DNA of 64,000 bases from Rhodococcus qingshengii (GTDB taxonomy: Bacteria; Actinomycetota; Actinomycetes; Mycobacteriales; Mycobacteriaceae), in contig NZ_JAJNCL010000002.1 of assembly GCF_021025955.1 (NCBI RefSeq), forward strand, positions 1 through 64,000. Direction: 5' to 3'. Positions 36,410 through 46,458 of this stretch are shown one piece after another. Made by a program: the position numbers and the translations under genes. The notes under the pieces were generated by a model. That model did not search any database and was not told where the DNA came from. It was given only the letters and a program-made list of their open reading frames with translations. Positions within the stretch are counted from its first letter, which is position 1, and the number at the start of each line of letters is the position of its first letter.

Positions 36410-36454
36410 ACCTGAAACCGTAGCGGTCGAGAGCACGAACGCACGCGAGGCGAC

Positions 36455-38617
36455 CTACTTGAGACCCGCGGCGTCCATCCCTCGAAGCTCCTTCTTCAAA
36501 TCCGAGATTTCGTCTCGCAATCGCCCAGCCAACTCGAACTGAAGGTCGCGTGCAGCATTCATCATCTGATCGGTGAGTTCCTTGACCAGATCTGCCAATT
36601 CGGCGCGAGGCATCGATTTGGTGTCGCGCCCCTCGTACACACCGGCACTGACCGCACGACCGGCCTCACCCTGCGCACGCCGACCACGCGTCGCGTTGCG
36701 ACCCGAACCACCGACGTCCACGGACGCAGCAGTGTCCTCCGCCTCCTCATACACCTGATCGAGAATGTCCGCGATCTTTTTGCGTAGCGGTTGTGGGTCG
36801 ACGCCCATCTTCTCGTTGTAGGCGACCTGCTTCTCGCGCCGCCGCTCGGTTTCCTCGATCGCCTGCGCCATGGATGCGGTGATCTTGTCCGCATACATGT
36901 GTACTTGGCCGGACACATTTCGAGCCGCTCGACCAATCGTCTGAATGAGGCTGGTGGAGCTACGGAGGAAGCCTTCCTTGTCGGCATCGAGGATCGCGAC
37001 CAGCGACACCTCGGGAAGGTCGAGTCCCTCACGCAGCAGGTTGATGCCGACCAGCACGTCGTACTCCCCCAGGCGGAGCTGTCGGAGCAGCTCGACTCGC
37101 CGGAGAGTATCGATATCCGAGTGCAGATACCGGACGCGAATACCGAGTTCGAGAAGGTAGTCGGTCAGGTCTTCCGACATCTTCTTGGTCAGAGTCGTGA
37201 CCAGCACACGCTCGTCGCGTTCGGCGCGCTCACGGATCTCGTGAACGAGATCGTCGATTTGCCCCTTGGTGGGTTTGACGATGACCTCGGGATCGATCAA
37301 TCCGGTCGGGCGAATCACCTGCTCGACGAACTCACCGCCGGACTGACCCAACTCGTACTTGCCGGGGGTTGCCGACAGGTAGACGGTCTGACCGATCCGC
37401 TTGCTGAATTCTTCCCAAGTCAGAGGGCGGTTGTCGGTTGCCGACGGTAGCCGGAATCCGAATTCGACCAGGTTGCGCTTGCGCGACATATCGCCTTCGT
37501 ACATGGCGCCGATCTGCGGAACGGTCACGTGCGACTCGTCGATGACCAGAAGGAAATCTTCGGGGAAATAGTCGATCAGGGTGGCGGGGGCAGTTCCTGG
37601 ACCTCGGCCGTCGATGTGGCGCGAGTAGTTCTCGATGCCGGAGCAGAACCCGACCTGCTTGATCATCTCGAGGTCGTACTGCGTTCGCATGCGCAGACGC
37701 TGAGCTTCGAGAAGCTTGCCCTTGCCCTCGAGTTCGGCGAGCCGCTCTTCGAGTTCTGCCTCGATGTCCTTGGCCGCACGCTCCATGCGTTCAGGGCCGG
37801 CGACGTAGTGCGTCGCCGGAAAGATACGGACCGTGTCGACCTGACGAACGATGTCTCCGGTCAGTGGATGCAGGTAGTACAGCGCTTCGATCTCGTCACC
37901 GAAGAATTCGATGCGTACCGCCAACTCTTCGTAGGACGGAATGATCTCGACCGTGTCGCCGCGCACGCGGAACGAACCTCGTGTGAACGCCATGTCGTTG
38001 CGGTTGTACTGAACGTCGACGAGTAGACGCAGGAACGCATCGCGCGGCACCTCGACACCGACGTCGAGCTGAATCGAGCGATCGAGGTACGACTGCGGTG
38101 TACCGAGGCCGTAGATGCACGACACCGAGGCCACCACGACCACGTCCCGTCGTGAGAGAAGGCTGGACGTCGCTGAGTGGCGCAGCCGCTCCACGTCGTC
38201 GTTGACCGACGAATCCTTCTCGATGTAGGTGTCGGTCTGGGCGATGTACGCCTCGGGTTGGTAGTAGTCGTAGTACGAGACGAAGTACTCGACCGCATTG
38301 TTGGGGAGCATTTCCCGCAACTCGTTCGCGAGCTGAGCCGCCAAGGTCTTGTTCGGGGCCATCACCAGAGCCGGGCGTTGCAGCTTTTCGATCAACCACG
38401 CAGTCGTGGCCGACTTACCGGTACCGGTCGCACCAAGGAGGACAACGTCCTTCTCCCCCTCATTGATCCGTTTTTCCAGTTCGGCGATGGCCGCCGGCTG
38501 ATCGCCAGCCGGTTCGTACGGGCTGACGACCTCGAAGCGCGCGTCTGAGCGCTCGATGTCACCAACCGGCCGAAACTCGGAATGCGCGACCACGGGATGT
38601 TCGGAAGCAAACGCCAT
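36455..38617 (-). CDS. uvrB: Excinuclease ABC subunit B
   Basis: Damage-verifying helicase of nucleotide excision repair; 720 residues. Walker [15 protein letters not shown], the damage-probing beta-hairpin [24 protein letters not shown] region, DEAD-like [14 protein letters not shown], motif [11 protein letters not shown], and a C-terminal UVR domain ([32 protein letters not shown]) that contacts UvrC. The start at 38617 ([12 protein letters not shown]) leaves 86 bp to the divergent DUF402 gene. Confidence 0.97.
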   Translation of the reverse strand: MAFASEHPVVAHSEFRPVGDIERSDARFEVVSPYEPAGDQPAAIAELEKRINEGEKDVVLLGATGTGKSATTAWLIEKLQRPALVMAPNKTLAAQLANELREMLPNNAVEYFVSYYDYYQPEAYIAQTDTYIEKDSSVNDDVERLRHSATSSLLSRRDVVVVASVSCIYGLGTPQSYLDRSIQLDVGVEVPRDAFLRLLVDVQYNRNDMAFTRGSFRVRGDTVEIIPSYEELAVRIEFFGDEIEALYYLHPLTGDIVRQVDTVRIFPATHYVAGPERMERAAKDIEAELEERLAELEGKGKLLEAQRLRMRTQYDLEMIKQVGFCSGIENYSRHIDGRGPGTAPATLIDYFPEDFLLVIDESHVTVPQIGAMYEGDMSRKRNLVEFGFRLPSATDNRPLTWEEFSKRIGQTVYLSATPGKYELGQSGGEFVEQVIRPTGLIDPEVIVKPTKGQIDDLVHEIRERAERDERVLVTTLTKKMSEDLTDYLLELGIRVRYLHSDIDTLRRVELLRQLRLGEYDVLVGINLLREGLDLPEVSLVAILDADKEGFLRSSTSLIQTIGRAARNVSGQVHMYADKITASMAQAIEETERRREKQVAYNEKMGVDPQPLRKKIADILDQVYEEAEDTAASVDVGGSGRNATRGRRAQGEAGRAVSAGVYEGRDTKSMPRAELADLVKELTDQMMNAARDLQFELAGRLRDEISDLKKELRGMDAAGLK

Positions 38618-38703
38618 GAAACCAGGGTAAGCGCACCCACCGACACAATGCCTGCTCGTCCGCGTTCAGCCGAAAATGCAGTTCGGCGGTAGGTTCATCG
38701 ACC

Positions 38704-39222
38704 ATGAGCGAGGAACGTCCCCACATTCACCGACCGAAGGTCGAAACCTTCGACATCGCAGCTCGCACCAACGTCGATCCCAAGGGTTTCATTCGCCCGG
38801 TCGAGCAGTACCGCGAGGAACCATGGGGGCTGTACATGGCGCGCCACGCCGACCATCCCCGGTTTCACTACCTGGAGTCATGGATCATTCCCGAACTCGG
38901 AATTCGGGCGTCGATCCTGCACTTCACCCCGGAACACGTCCGAGACTGGGATTTCTATGTCGACATCGGTGACTTCACTCGCAGCGAGCAGGTCTGGACA
39001 TCCGAGGACCACTACCTTGACCTGATCGTGCAGACCGGGCACAGCATCGAATTGCTCGACGTCGACGAGTTGCTCGAGGCAAACACCGCCGGAATCTTGG
39101 ACCCGAAGACGTCCGAGCGCGCAATGCTGAACGCTGCCCGAGCCATCGACGGTATCGCCACCCACGGTCACAACCTCGACGCATGGCTGGGCTCGTTGGG
39201 CATGCCGGTCACGTGGCGCTGA
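38704..39222 (+). CDS. DUF402 domain-containing protein
   Basis: A 172-residue protein with the DUF402/YgaC-like fold: PVEQYREEPWGLYMARHADHPRFHYLESWIIPELGIRASILHFTPEH, then WDFYVDIGDFTRSEQVWTSEDHYLDLIV. Conserved acidic residues in the DFYVDIG and DHYLDL segments fit nucleotide-phosphatase-like relatives. It corresponds to Rv1632c, between uvrB and coaE. It converges with coaE with a 4-bp gap. Confidence 0.85.
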   Translation: MSEERPHIHRPKVETFDIAARTNVDPKGFIRPVEQYREEPWGLYMARHADHPRFHYLESWIIPELGIRASILHFTPEHVRDWDFYVDIGDFTRSEQVWTSEDHYLDLIVQTGHSIELLDVDELLEANTAGILDPKTSERAMLNAARAIDGIATHGHNLDAWLGSLGMPVTWR

Positions 39223-39226
39223 GCCG

Positions 39227-40441
39227 TTAGAGGGACCAGCCCGATTTCTCGGCCCATTCCCACGCCCGATGGAATGCGGCGTCGAACCACGGGGTCTTGA
39301 CCCCCAGATAGGCGTCGATCGCCGAGGCGTAGTCGTCGATGCCGGCAGCCCTCGCAGCCGCCTTGACCTTGAGTTCGGCGTACTCGGCACGCGCCGAGGC
39401 GTCGGCACGAAGCCAGTCACGAAAGAGGATCGCAAACTGCTGACCCGGCCACCCGTCCACCCGAATGTGTATGTTCGCGCGGCGCCCTGGATCGGCGCTG
39501 CCGTGAATTCGCTTCGCCCACACCGCCGGATCGGTCTCGCCACCGAGGTACGACGGTTTCGGGTCGTCAGCGACGATGTGCTCGATCCGGGGGAACCCGG
39601 CAGCGGCCAGATCCTGCGCGAGGTCGTCTGCAACGCCGAGGTGCTCGACAGTGATCTGAATGTCGATCACGTCCTTGGCATCGAGACCAGGCACTGCGGT
39701 CGATCCGATGTGATCGATACGGCGCGCGCGGTCACCGGCTACCAGTGACAACCGGCCGATGATTCGTTCCGCCTGCGCCGGCCACGACGGGTCGGATGGA
39801 GTCAGCTCGGGAAGCGCGCGAACCACCGTGCCATCGCGGAGGTTCTTCTCGAAGGGAACAAGTCGATTCGCCCACAGGTCGTGGACCACGTCGTCAAGTG
39901 AACCCGGCTCGCCGCTGTTGTCGAGCCACACGTCGGCAACAGCACGACGCTGATCGTCACTTGCCTGCGCTGCGATGCGCGCACGCGCGTCGGATTCCGG
40001 CATACCGCGTGAGCCCACCAGGCGTCGAACTCGCTCCTCCTCGTCGACGTAGACGATGACGACCAGGTTGAATGCCGGCGCCATGGAACCCTCGACCAAG
40101 AGCGGAATGTCTTGAACGAGCACTGCATCCGACGGCGCGGACGAGATCTGCTCCATCGTCCGCGCACCGATCAGTGGGTGGAGGATGCCGTTCAGAGTTC
40201 CACGTGACGTGTCGTCGGCAAACGCCAACGACGCCAACGCGGGGCGGTTGAGGCTGCCGTCCTCGGACAGAATCCCGTCGCCGAATGCGTCGGCCAGAGC
40301 GGCAAGTCCGGGAGTACCGGGCTCGACCACTTCTCGGGCGATCAGGTCGGCATCGACGATGACGGCTCCCAGTTCGCTGAGGATTTTCGACACTGTCGAC
40401 TTACCGGCTCCGATGCCTCCAGTGAGGCCTACTCTCAACAC
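39227..40441 (-). CDS. coaE: Dephospho-CoA kinase fused to a GrpB-like (UPF0157) domain
   Basis: Last step of coenzyme A synthesis plus an appended domain; 404 residues from the GTG at 40441 (MLRVGLTGGIGAGKST). The kinase is residues 1-200, with P-loop GGIGAGKST, DADLIAREVVEPG and RGMPESDARARIAAQ. Residues about 220-400 are GrpB-like: RIDHIGSTAVPGLDAKDVIDIQI, ANIHIRVDGWPGQQFAILFRDWLR, with the nucleotidyltransferase-like HIGSTAVPGL..DIQI motif. The fusion is also found in mycobacteria (Rv1631). The role of the second domain is unclear. Confidence 0.93.
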   Translation of the reverse strand: MLRVGLTGGIGAGKSTVSKILSELGAVIVDADLIAREVVEPGTPGLAALADAFGDGILSEDGSLNRPALASLAFADDTSRGTLNGILHPLIGARTMEQISSAPSDAVLVQDIPLLVEGSMAPAFNLVVIVYVDEEERVRRLVGSRGMPESDARARIAAQASDDQRRAVADVWLDNSGEPGSLDDVVHDLWANRLVPFEKNLRDGTVVRALPELTPSDPSWPAQAERIIGRLSLVAGDRARRIDHIGSTAVPGLDAKDVIDIQITVEHLGVADDLAQDLAAAGFPRIEHIVADDPKPSYLGGETDPAVWAKRIHGSADPGRRANIHIRVDGWPGQQFAILFRDWLRADASARAEYAELKVKAAARAAGIDDYASAIDAYLGVKTPWFDAAFHRAWEWAEKSGWSL

Positions 40442-40591
40442 ACTCGACAGTCTCTCATCTCCGCGTCCGAGAGATTCAGACACGCCTACAGATCGAACAC
40501 GCCGAGACCTTCGAGGCTCAAATACCACAATTTCGGTGACCGTGCGGTTATGTTCTAGCGAACGCACCTGTACCTGCACCTTCTCGAGAAA

Positions 40592-40816
40592 GTGGACGCC
40601 ATGCGAGCAGATCGCGACCATCACGGTCAGCACCGCCTCGGAATGCCGAACGGCGTGCACTGCATAGAGTTTCCCGAAGTTGCTTTTGCCCTGGCAGAGC
40701 ACCGTCGTACGTGGTTCACGATGCTCGTGAGCCAAGGCCGACACAGCTTCGCGTCGATGCGTAAGCGCACAGCCGAAGCGACCGCCACCTATTGGGTGCC
40801 TGCTCCCGCAAACTGA
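40592..40816 (+). CDS. Possible small hypothetical protein
   Basis: A 74-residue frame in the 549-bp gap between coaE and rpsA, with ATG at 40592 or 40601. It ends 19 bp before a canonical terminator on its strand, and about 65 percent of third codon positions are G or C, lower than the neighbours. The segment VHCIEFPEVAFALAEHRRTWFTMLVSQGRHSFASMRKRTAEA looks like a folded helical protein. No family is recognised and the ribosome site is weak. Confidence 0.35.
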   Translation: MDAMRADRDHHGQHRLGMPNGVHCIEFPEVAFALAEHRRTWFTMLVSQGRHSFASMRKRTAEATATYWVPAPAN

Positions 40817-40834
40817 GTTCTCTGCACCAAATAC

Positions 40835-40870
40835 AAAATGACCGGCAACCATTCGGTGCCGGTCATTTTT
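40835..40870 (+). terminator. Terminator (bidirectional-looking) between coaE and rpsA
   Basis: AAAATGACCGGCA (40835-40847) pairs with TGCCGGTCATTTT (40857-40869), with a T-run on the plus strand and an A-run that serves the minus strand. Its presence downstream of the 40592-40816 frame supports some plus-strand transcription there. Confidence 0.75.
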
Positions 40871-40917
40871 ATGTTCACTCACTGAATCTTGCGCCGGCAA
40901 GTGATACCTGACAGAGA

Positions 40918-40955
40918 AAGAACCCCGCCCCTGCAAGTGCAGGGGCGGGGTTCTT
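40918..40955 (-). terminator. Terminator after rpsA
   Basis: A perfect 18-bp inverted repeat AAGAACCCCGCCCCTGCA/TGCAGGGGCGGGGTTCTT with a two-base loop centre, 35 bp past the rpsA stop, followed on the minus strand by a pyrimidine-rich stretch. Confidence 0.85.
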
Positions 40956-40990
40956 CACAGATCTCGCTTGATCAGATCAAGCGGTAATCC

Positions 40991-42478
40991 TTATGCGTTG
41001 CCCGACAGCTTCTCACGAAGTGCGGCGAGCTGTGCATCGCTGGCAAGCGATCCGCCAGCAGACTCGGCCGGAGCGGAGCCGGCAGCAGCCGGAGCCTCGG
41101 TGTCGTCTGCAGCAGCCGTCTCCGAGGAGTAGCCGGCAGCAGCAGTGGCAGCCTCAGCGGCCTCGTCTGCAGCGGTCTTCTCCATCTGAGTGGTGTGCAT
41201 CTTGTGGCGACGCTCAGCCTCGGCGTAGCGGTTCTCCCACTCTTCACGCTGCTTGTCGAAGCCCTCGAGCCATTCGTTGGTCTCGGGATCGAAGCCCTCG
41301 GGGAAGATGTAGTTGCCCTGGTCGTCGTACGAGTCGGCCATGCCGTACTTGGACGGATCGAACTCGGCGTTGTAATCCTCGTTGGCCTGCTTCAGCGACA
41401 GCGAGATACGACGACGCTCGAGGTCGATGTCGATGACCTTGACGAGTGCATCGTCGCCGACGCCGACAACCTGGTCCGGAACCTCGACGTGGCGCTCAGC
41501 GAGCTCCGAGATGTGAACGAGGCCTTCGATTCCCTCTTCGACGCGCACGAATGCACCGAACGGAACGAGCTTCGTGACCTTGCCGGGCACGATCTGGCCG
41601 ATGGCGTGCGTGCGGGCGAACTGACGCCACGGATCTTCCTGCGTTGCCTTGAGCGACAGGGAGACGCGCTCGCGGTCCAGGTCGACGTCGAGAACCTCGA
41701 CGGTGACCTCGGTGCCGACCTCGACAACCTCGGACGGGTGATCGATGTGCTTCCAAGACAGCTCGGAAACGTGAACCAGACCGTCTACGCCGCCCAGGTC
41801 CACGAATGCACCGAAGTTGACGATGGAGGACACGACGCCCTTGCGGACCTGGCCCTTCTGGAGCTGGTGCAGGAATTCGCTGCGAACCTCGGACTGAGTC
41901 TGCTCGAGCCATGCGCGGCGCGACAGGACCACGTTGTTGCGGTTCTTGTCGAGCTCGATGATCTTGGCCTCGATCTCCTTGCCGACGTACGGCTGGAGGT
42001 CGCGGACGCGACGCATTTCGACGAGCGAAGCGGGGAGGAAGCCACGAAGACCGATGTCAAGGATGAGGCCGCCCTTGACGACCTCGATGACGGTGCCCTT
42101 GACGGCCTCGTCCTTCTCCTTGAGCTCCTCGATGGTGCCCCAGGCACGCTCGTACTGAGCGCGCTTCTTCGACAGGATCAGTCGACCTTCTTTGTCCTCC
42201 TTGGTGAGGACGAGAGCCTCGACCGCATCTCCCACGGAGACGACCTCGTTGGGGTCGACGTCGTGCTTGATGGAGAGCTCACGAGAAGGGATGACGCCTT
42301 CGGTCTTGTAACCGATGTCGAGCAGAACCTCGTCGCGGTCGACCTTGACGATGGTCCCTTCGACGATGTCACCATCGTTGAAGTACTTGATCGTGGCATC
42401 GATGGCGGCGAGGAAGTCCTCGGCGGAGCCAATGTCGTTAATGGCAACCTGCGGCGAGGTGACGGTTGTGGAGGGCAT
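40991..42478 (-). CDS. rpsA: 30S ribosomal protein S1
   Basis: mRNA-binding ribosomal protein; 495 residues. Four S1 domains follow each other: starting at about 35 (GDIVEGTIVKVDRDEVLLDIGYKTEG), 120 (EAVKGTVIEVVKGGLILDIGLRG), 205 (VRKGVVSSIVNFGAFVDLGGVDGLVHVSELS) and 290 (GQIVPGKVTKLVPFGAFVRVEEGIEG). The C-terminal 110 residues are a variable tail rich in Ala/Glu/Gln, as in mycobacteria. The ATG at 42478 (MPSTTVTSPQ) matches the family; the frame is open further upstream. A 338-bp leader/promoter region separates it from the divergent methyltransferase. Confidence 0.97.
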   Translation of the reverse strand: MPSTTVTSPQVAINDIGSAEDFLAAIDATIKYFNDGDIVEGTIVKVDRDEVLLDIGYKTEGVIPSRELSIKHDVDPNEVVSVGDAVEALVLTKEDKEGRLILSKKRAQYERAWGTIEELKEKDEAVKGTVIEVVKGGLILDIGLRGFLPASLVEMRRVRDLQPYVGKEIEAKIIELDKNRNNVVLSRRAWLEQTQSEVRSEFLHQLQKGQVRKGVVSSIVNFGAFVDLGGVDGLVHVSELSWKHIDHPSEVVEVGTEVTVEVLDVDLDRERVSLSLKATQEDPWRQFARTHAIGQIVPGKVTKLVPFGAFVRVEEGIEGLVHISELAERHVEVPDQVVGVGDDALVKVIDIDLERRRISLSLKQANEDYNAEFDPSKYGMADSYDDQGNYIFPEGFDPETNEWLEGFDKQREEWENRYAEAERRHKMHTTQMEKTAADEAAEAATAAAGYSSETAAADDTEAPAAAGSAPAESAGGSLASDAQLAALREKLSGNA

Positions 42479-42741
42479 ATGTTGAATTGCTCCGGACGAG
42501 TTGTGGTCGGTTGATGGATTTTGTCGGACGAGATGCGCAACTGTGGCGTACAAATGTTGGAAGTACTTTTGTGAAGTACTAGATCGAAGTACCCAGCTGC
42601 ATCAATAACGAACAACCGAATACCGGATCACATTCCACACCGCGGAAGCGCACCGCGAGCTCCCTCGGTCCGACTGATTCCGAGACCTTGGTAAAGATCT
42701 CGTATAGACAATCGGTCGGATGACAGACACTCGCGTGGGTA

Positions 42742-42771
42742 AGACTACGCGTCGGCTATCTTGCCGGGCAA
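42742..42771 (-). promoter_or_regulatory. Possible rpsA promoter
   Basis: On the minus strand TTGCCC (42766-42771) and TAGTCT (42742-42747) are 18 bp apart. A second -10-like TATACG lies at 42701-42706. Transcription would give a leader of about 260 bases. The 42479-42816 gap otherwise contains no gene I can support. Confidence 0.35.
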
Positions 42772-42816
42772 ACCCGGGTACCCTGCGGCCGAGTCACCCG
42801 TTCTACTGTGTTGTTC

Positions 42817-43662
42817 ATGTCTGACGAGCGCCATGCCGCCGCCAATTCCATTCTCGGTACCAGCGGTGTCGGCCGGGTCCGTGTCGATTCGAGTGCCAGC
42901 GACCGCGCCAGCCGTGCGTGGTGGGACGCCGACGCCGACGATTACCACCGAACCCACGGCGAGTTTCTGGGCGTGAACAGCGCCGAAGGTGAATTCGTCT
43001 GGTGCCCCGAAGGGCTGCACGAGGGCGATCATCACTTGCTGGGCGACATAGTCGACAAAGACATATTGGAGGTCGGTTGCGGCTCGGCTCCCTGCGCCCG
43101 GTGGCTCGCCGGACACGGCGCTCGGGCAGTCGGCCTCGACATCTCTATGGGGATGCTCGCGCGCGGACAGGACGCAATGAAGGCCGGCGGACCGGCAGTC
43201 CCGTTGATTCAGGCAAGTGCAGAACTCCTGCCGTTTGCCGACGAGAGTTTCGACATCGTCTGTTCCGCGTTCGGCGCCGTCCCGTTCGTGGCCGATTCGC
43301 AGCGAGTGATGAACGAAGTCGCCCGGGTTCTGCGTCCCGGCGGATCCTGGGTCTTTGCCGTCAACCATCCGATCCGATGGATCTTCCCCGACGATCCCGG
43401 GCCGAAGGGCTTGACCGCGACCCTCCCCTACTTCGACCGCACCCCGTATGTCGAGGTCGACGACAACGGAGTCCCCACCTACGTCGAGCATCACCGCACC
43501 ATAGGTGACCGGGTTCGTGAGATCGTCGCGGCCGGACTTCAGGTGCGCGACATCATCGAGCCCGAATGGCCGGAGTGGTTGGACCGCGAATGGGGACAGT
43601 GGAGTCCCCTTCGCGGCCAACTCTTTCCGGGTACTGCAATTTTCAGCGCCGTCAAACCCTGA
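42817..43662 (+). CDS. Class I SAM-dependent methyltransferase
   Basis: A 281-residue methyltransferase from the ATG at 42817 (MSDERHAAANSI). Motif I is ILEVGCGSAPCARWLAGHGARAVGLDIS, with the acidic D of GLD binding the ribose; the methyltransferase 11 pattern continues with SAELLPFADESFDIVCSAFGAVPFV and EVARVLRPGGSWVFAV. The C-terminal half (PIRWIFPDDPGPKGLTATLPYFDR) resembles the Rv-type methyltransferases near rpsA in mycolata. Substrate unknown. It ends 3 bp from the convergent ABC ATPase stop. Confidence 0.88.
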   Translation: MSDERHAAANSILGTSGVGRVRVDSSASDRASRAWWDADADDYHRTHGEFLGVNSAEGEFVWCPEGLHEGDHHLLGDIVDKDILEVGCGSAPCARWLAGHGARAVGLDISMGMLARGQDAMKAGGPAVPLIQASAELLPFADESFDIVCSAFGAVPFVADSQRVMNEVARVLRPGGSWVFAVNHPIRWIFPDDPGPKGLTATLPYFDRTPYVEVDDNGVPTYVEHHRTIGDRVREIVAAGLQVRDIIEPEWPEWLDREWGQWSPLRGQLFPGTAIFSAVKP

Positions 43663-43665
43663 CGG

Positions 43666-44427
43666 CTACAGCAGCTTCGACAGGAACGCCTTGGTCCGAT
43701 CGTGCTGGGGATTGGCCAGGAGTTCGCGGGGCTCACCTGCCTCGACCACAACACCGCCGTCCATGAACACCAACTGATCTGCGACCTCGCGGGCGAAACC
43801 CATCTCGTGGGTGACGACCACCATCGTCATGCCCTCTTTGGCCAACTGCTTCATCACGGTGAGAACTTCACCGACCAGTTCAGGGTCGAGCGCGGACGTC
43901 GGCTCGTCGAACAGCATCAGCTTGGGGTCCATCGCGAGAGCGCGGGCGATAGCAACTCTCTGTTGCTGACCGCCCGACAACTGGGCCGGGTAGGCGTTGG
44001 CTTTGGCGCTCAACCCGACCTGATCGAGGAGGTCCTTCGCGCGTTCGACGGCCTTCTTCTTGCTGACGCGCTTGACCTGCGTCGGTGCTTCGATGATGTT
44101 CTCGAGAGCGGTGCGGTGCGGGAACAGGTTGAAGTGCTGAAACACCATTCCGATGTCGCGGCGTTGTTTGGCCGCTGCTCGCGGGTGGAGTTCGTACAGT
44201 TTGCCGTTCTTCTCCGAGTAGCCCACCAGGTCGCCGTCGACGTACAGACGGCCGGCGTTGACCTGCTCGAGGTGATTGATACAGCGCAAGAACGTCGACT
44301 TGCCCGACCCGGACGGTCCGACGAGGCACAGAACTTGGCCGGGATCGATTTCGAGTGAGACCCCTTTGAGAACCTCGAGCGCGCCGAAGTTCTTACAGAC
44401 CCGGTCTGCCTTCACCATCGGTGTCAT
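43666..44427 (-). CDS. Polar amino-acid ABC transporter ATP-binding protein
   Basis: ATPase of a GlnQ/HisP-type importer; 253 residues from the ATG at 44427. Walker A is [18 protein letters not shown], the HisP-type [13 protein letters not shown] follows, then [20 protein letters not shown], signature [17 protein letters not shown] and Walker [17 protein letters not shown]. It overlaps the permease stop by ATGA. The substrate cannot be told; the set resembles glutamate/glutamine or cystine systems. Confidence 0.92.
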   Translation of the reverse strand: MTPMVKADRVCKNFGALEVLKGVSLEIDPGQVLCLVGPSGSGKSTFLRCINHLEQVNAGRLYVDGDLVGYSEKNGKLYELHPRAAAKQRRDIGMVFQHFNLFPHRTALENIIEAPTQVKRVSKKKAVERAKDLLDQVGLSAKANAYPAQLSGGQQQRVAIARALAMDPKLMLFDEPTSALDPELVGEVLTVMKQLAKEGMTMVVVTHEMGFAREVADQLVFMDGGVVVEAGEPRELLANPQHDRTKAFLSKLL

Positions 44428-45380
44428 CTGCGTTCTCCTCCTGGAATATCCGGGAGTGTCTCCACTACCGTTTCTTTGCCCTGTGCGTCGGCGAGTGCCT
44501 GAAGCTGGCGCGTAGTGAGCGTCCTCGTCGACCCTTTCGAATAGTGGCGTTCGACGTAGTACTGGCCGACCATGAGAACACTGGTCATTGCGAGGTACCA
44601 CGTAACCGCGACCATCAAGAGTGGGATCGGCTCGAAATTTGCACCGGATATGTCTCTCGCTCGTCCGTAGAGTTCGGTACTCAGCGGCACTGCGGTCACC
44701 AGCGAAGTCGTCTTGAGCAAGCTGATCAATTCGTTGCCGGTTGGTGGGATGATCACCCGCATCGCCTGGGGAAGGACCGTTCGCCGCATCGTCTGACCCC
44801 ACGTCATTCCCAAAGCCACTGACGCTTCGGTCTGACCTTCGTTGACCGAGGCGATACCTGCACGGACGATTTCGGCCATGTACGCCGCCTCGTTCAATGC
44901 GAGTCCGATGACTGCGAAGAGAAACGCCGCCTGGAGGTCTTGCATGTCGAAATGCACGAACTGATGGACGAACGGAACGCCGAGATCGATGCTCTTGTAT
45001 ATGGAGGGGAAGAGACCCCAGAAGACGAGCTGGACGTAAACGGGCGTGCCGCGGAAGACCCACAAATACACCCAGGCAGCGGACTTCAGCACCGGGTTCG
45101 GCGACAGCCGCATTACCGCGAGGACGATGCCCAGAACGATCGCGGCTGCCATCGACAGAATTGTCAGTTGAATGGTGACCCAGGCGGCCTTCGAAATTCG
45201 AGCGTCGAAGAGGTACTGGCGGTAAGTCGCCCAGCCGAACTGTTCATTGGTCGCCGAACCGTAGATAAAGAGCCCCACCAGGACCACCACCACGACTGCT
45301 GCGACCCATCGGCCCGGTCTGCGCAGTGGGATCGCCTTGATCGGCGCCGGATCGCCAGTCTCAGTTGTTGTCATGTTCAT
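44424..45380 (-). CDS. Polar amino-acid ABC transporter permease
   Basis: A 318-residue HisM/GlnP-type permease. The proline-rich N-terminus leads to helices ([37 protein letters not shown]) and the EAA loop [54 protein letters not shown], typical of the family. It starts at an ATG at 45380 that overlaps the upstream stop as TGATG. It has a single permease subunit, so a homodimer is likely. Confidence 0.92.
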   Translation of the reverse strand: MNMTTTETGDPAPIKAIPLRRPGRWVAAVVVVVLVGLFIYGSATNEQFGWATYRQYLFDARISKAAWVTIQLTILSMAAAIVLGIVLAVMRLSPNPVLKSAAWVYLWVFRGTPVYVQLVFWGLFPSIYKSIDLGVPFVHQFVHFDMQDLQAAFLFAVIGLALNEAAYMAEIVRAGIASVNEGQTEASVALGMTWGQTMRRTVLPQAMRVIIPPTGNELISLLKTTSLVTAVPLSTELYGRARDISGANFEPIPLLMVAVTWYLAMTSVLMVGQYYVERHYSKGSTRTLTTRQLQALADAQGKETVVETLPDIPGGERR

Positions 45381-46348
45381 CAGCTTTCCGCGCCGTTGAT
45401 CTTGGATACCTCGATGACGCCGGCCTCGACACTCCAGGTCTGCGCGATCTGTTGATAGACGCCGTTGTCGATCAGGTACTGCATTGCCTGCTGCAGGGCG
45501 GGACCAAGGGCGGAACCCTTCACGATCGGCCAGCCGTACGGCGCGGAATCAAAGGGCTCACCCGCAGCTTCCATCCGCCCCTTACTCCGTTTGATCGCGT
45601 AGCCGGTCACCGGTGAATCCGCAGACAACGCGTCGACTCGACCCAGGATGAGAGCATTGGCCGCATCGTCCTGACTGTCATACTTGATCTTCTCGATGGG
45701 CGGCTTGCCCTCGGCCACGCATGCCTCGCTCTTGGCGGGTACTTCGTCGATGTCCTCGGTGGTTGTGGTCTGTACCGCCACCCGCAACCCACACGCATTG
45801 TTCGGGTCCACGGGATTGTCCGGACGTTGCGCCCACTGGATACCAGCGCTGTAGTACGTGACGAAGTCGACCGACTTCTCCCGCTCCTTGGAGTCGGTGA
45901 ACGAAGACATGCCGAGGTCGTAGCTTCCCGACTGGATAGCGGGGATGATCTTGTCGAAGTCGGCCTGGTTGAAGACAGCTTCGACCCCGAGCACAGTCGC
46001 CACTGCGTTCATGACGTCGACGTCGAAGCCGACGATTTTGCCATTCTCATCTTTGAATTCGTTTGGCGCGTACGGAATGTTGACGCCGACCTGCAGCTTG
46101 CCCGACTCCGTTACCTTGGGCGGCAGGAGAGCAGCGATCTCCGGAACCTTCTGCACATTCAGGGGAGGTCCTTCTGGAACGAGACCCTCGTTGTTAGTGA
46201 CGCACCCACCGCACAGAGCGACGATCAAGCCCACCAACAGGACTCGCGCCACGTTGGCGCGTATGCCCCCGCCACTACCAGCGCCACTACCCCAGCCACG
46301 TGGCCTTGGTGCCCGTGCGTTTTCACCGACCACGACTCTGCTCTCCAC
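45380..46348 (-). CDS. Polar amino-acid ABC transporter substrate-binding lipoprotein
   Basis: A 322-residue binding protein. A long basic N-region precedes VARVLLVGLIVALCGGC, a signal with lipobox ALCGGC, so the mature protein is a membrane-anchored lipoprotein. The SBP_bac_3 fold shows in GKLQVGVNIPYAPNEFKDENGKIVGFDVDVMNAVATVLG and MSSFTDSKEREKSVDFVTYYSAGIQW. The GTG at 46348 leaves an unusually long n-region; a later GTG (ANVARVLL) would give a standard signal. It is the first gene of a three-gene importer operon. Confidence 0.88.
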   Translation of the reverse strand: MESRVVVGENARAPRPRGWGSGAGSGGGIRANVARVLLVGLIVALCGGCVTNNEGLVPEGPPLNVQKVPEIAALLPPKVTESGKLQVGVNIPYAPNEFKDENGKIVGFDVDVMNAVATVLGVEAVFNQADFDKIIPAIQSGSYDLGMSSFTDSKEREKSVDFVTYYSAGIQWAQRPDNPVDPNNACGLRVAVQTTTTEDIDEVPAKSEACVAEGKPPIEKIKYDSQDDAANALILGRVDALSADSPVTGYAIKRSKGRMEAAGEPFDSAPYGWPIVKGSALGPALQQAMQYLIDNGVYQQIAQTWSVEAGVIEVSKINGAES

Positions 46349-46458
46349 TCGTCGATCGCCGCACTTGCAACGTCCATCCGAAATTCAGTCGAACGGTAGG
46401 TTACGGCAGGAGTTCCACCGTCGCCGACTTCGCAAGATTCCGGCCTGTCGTACAAGAA

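Noticed and set aside
41195..42514. Leu/Asp/Val-rich plus-strand frame opposite rpsA
   Set aside because: Composition is the reverse image of S1-domain codons; no homology expected.
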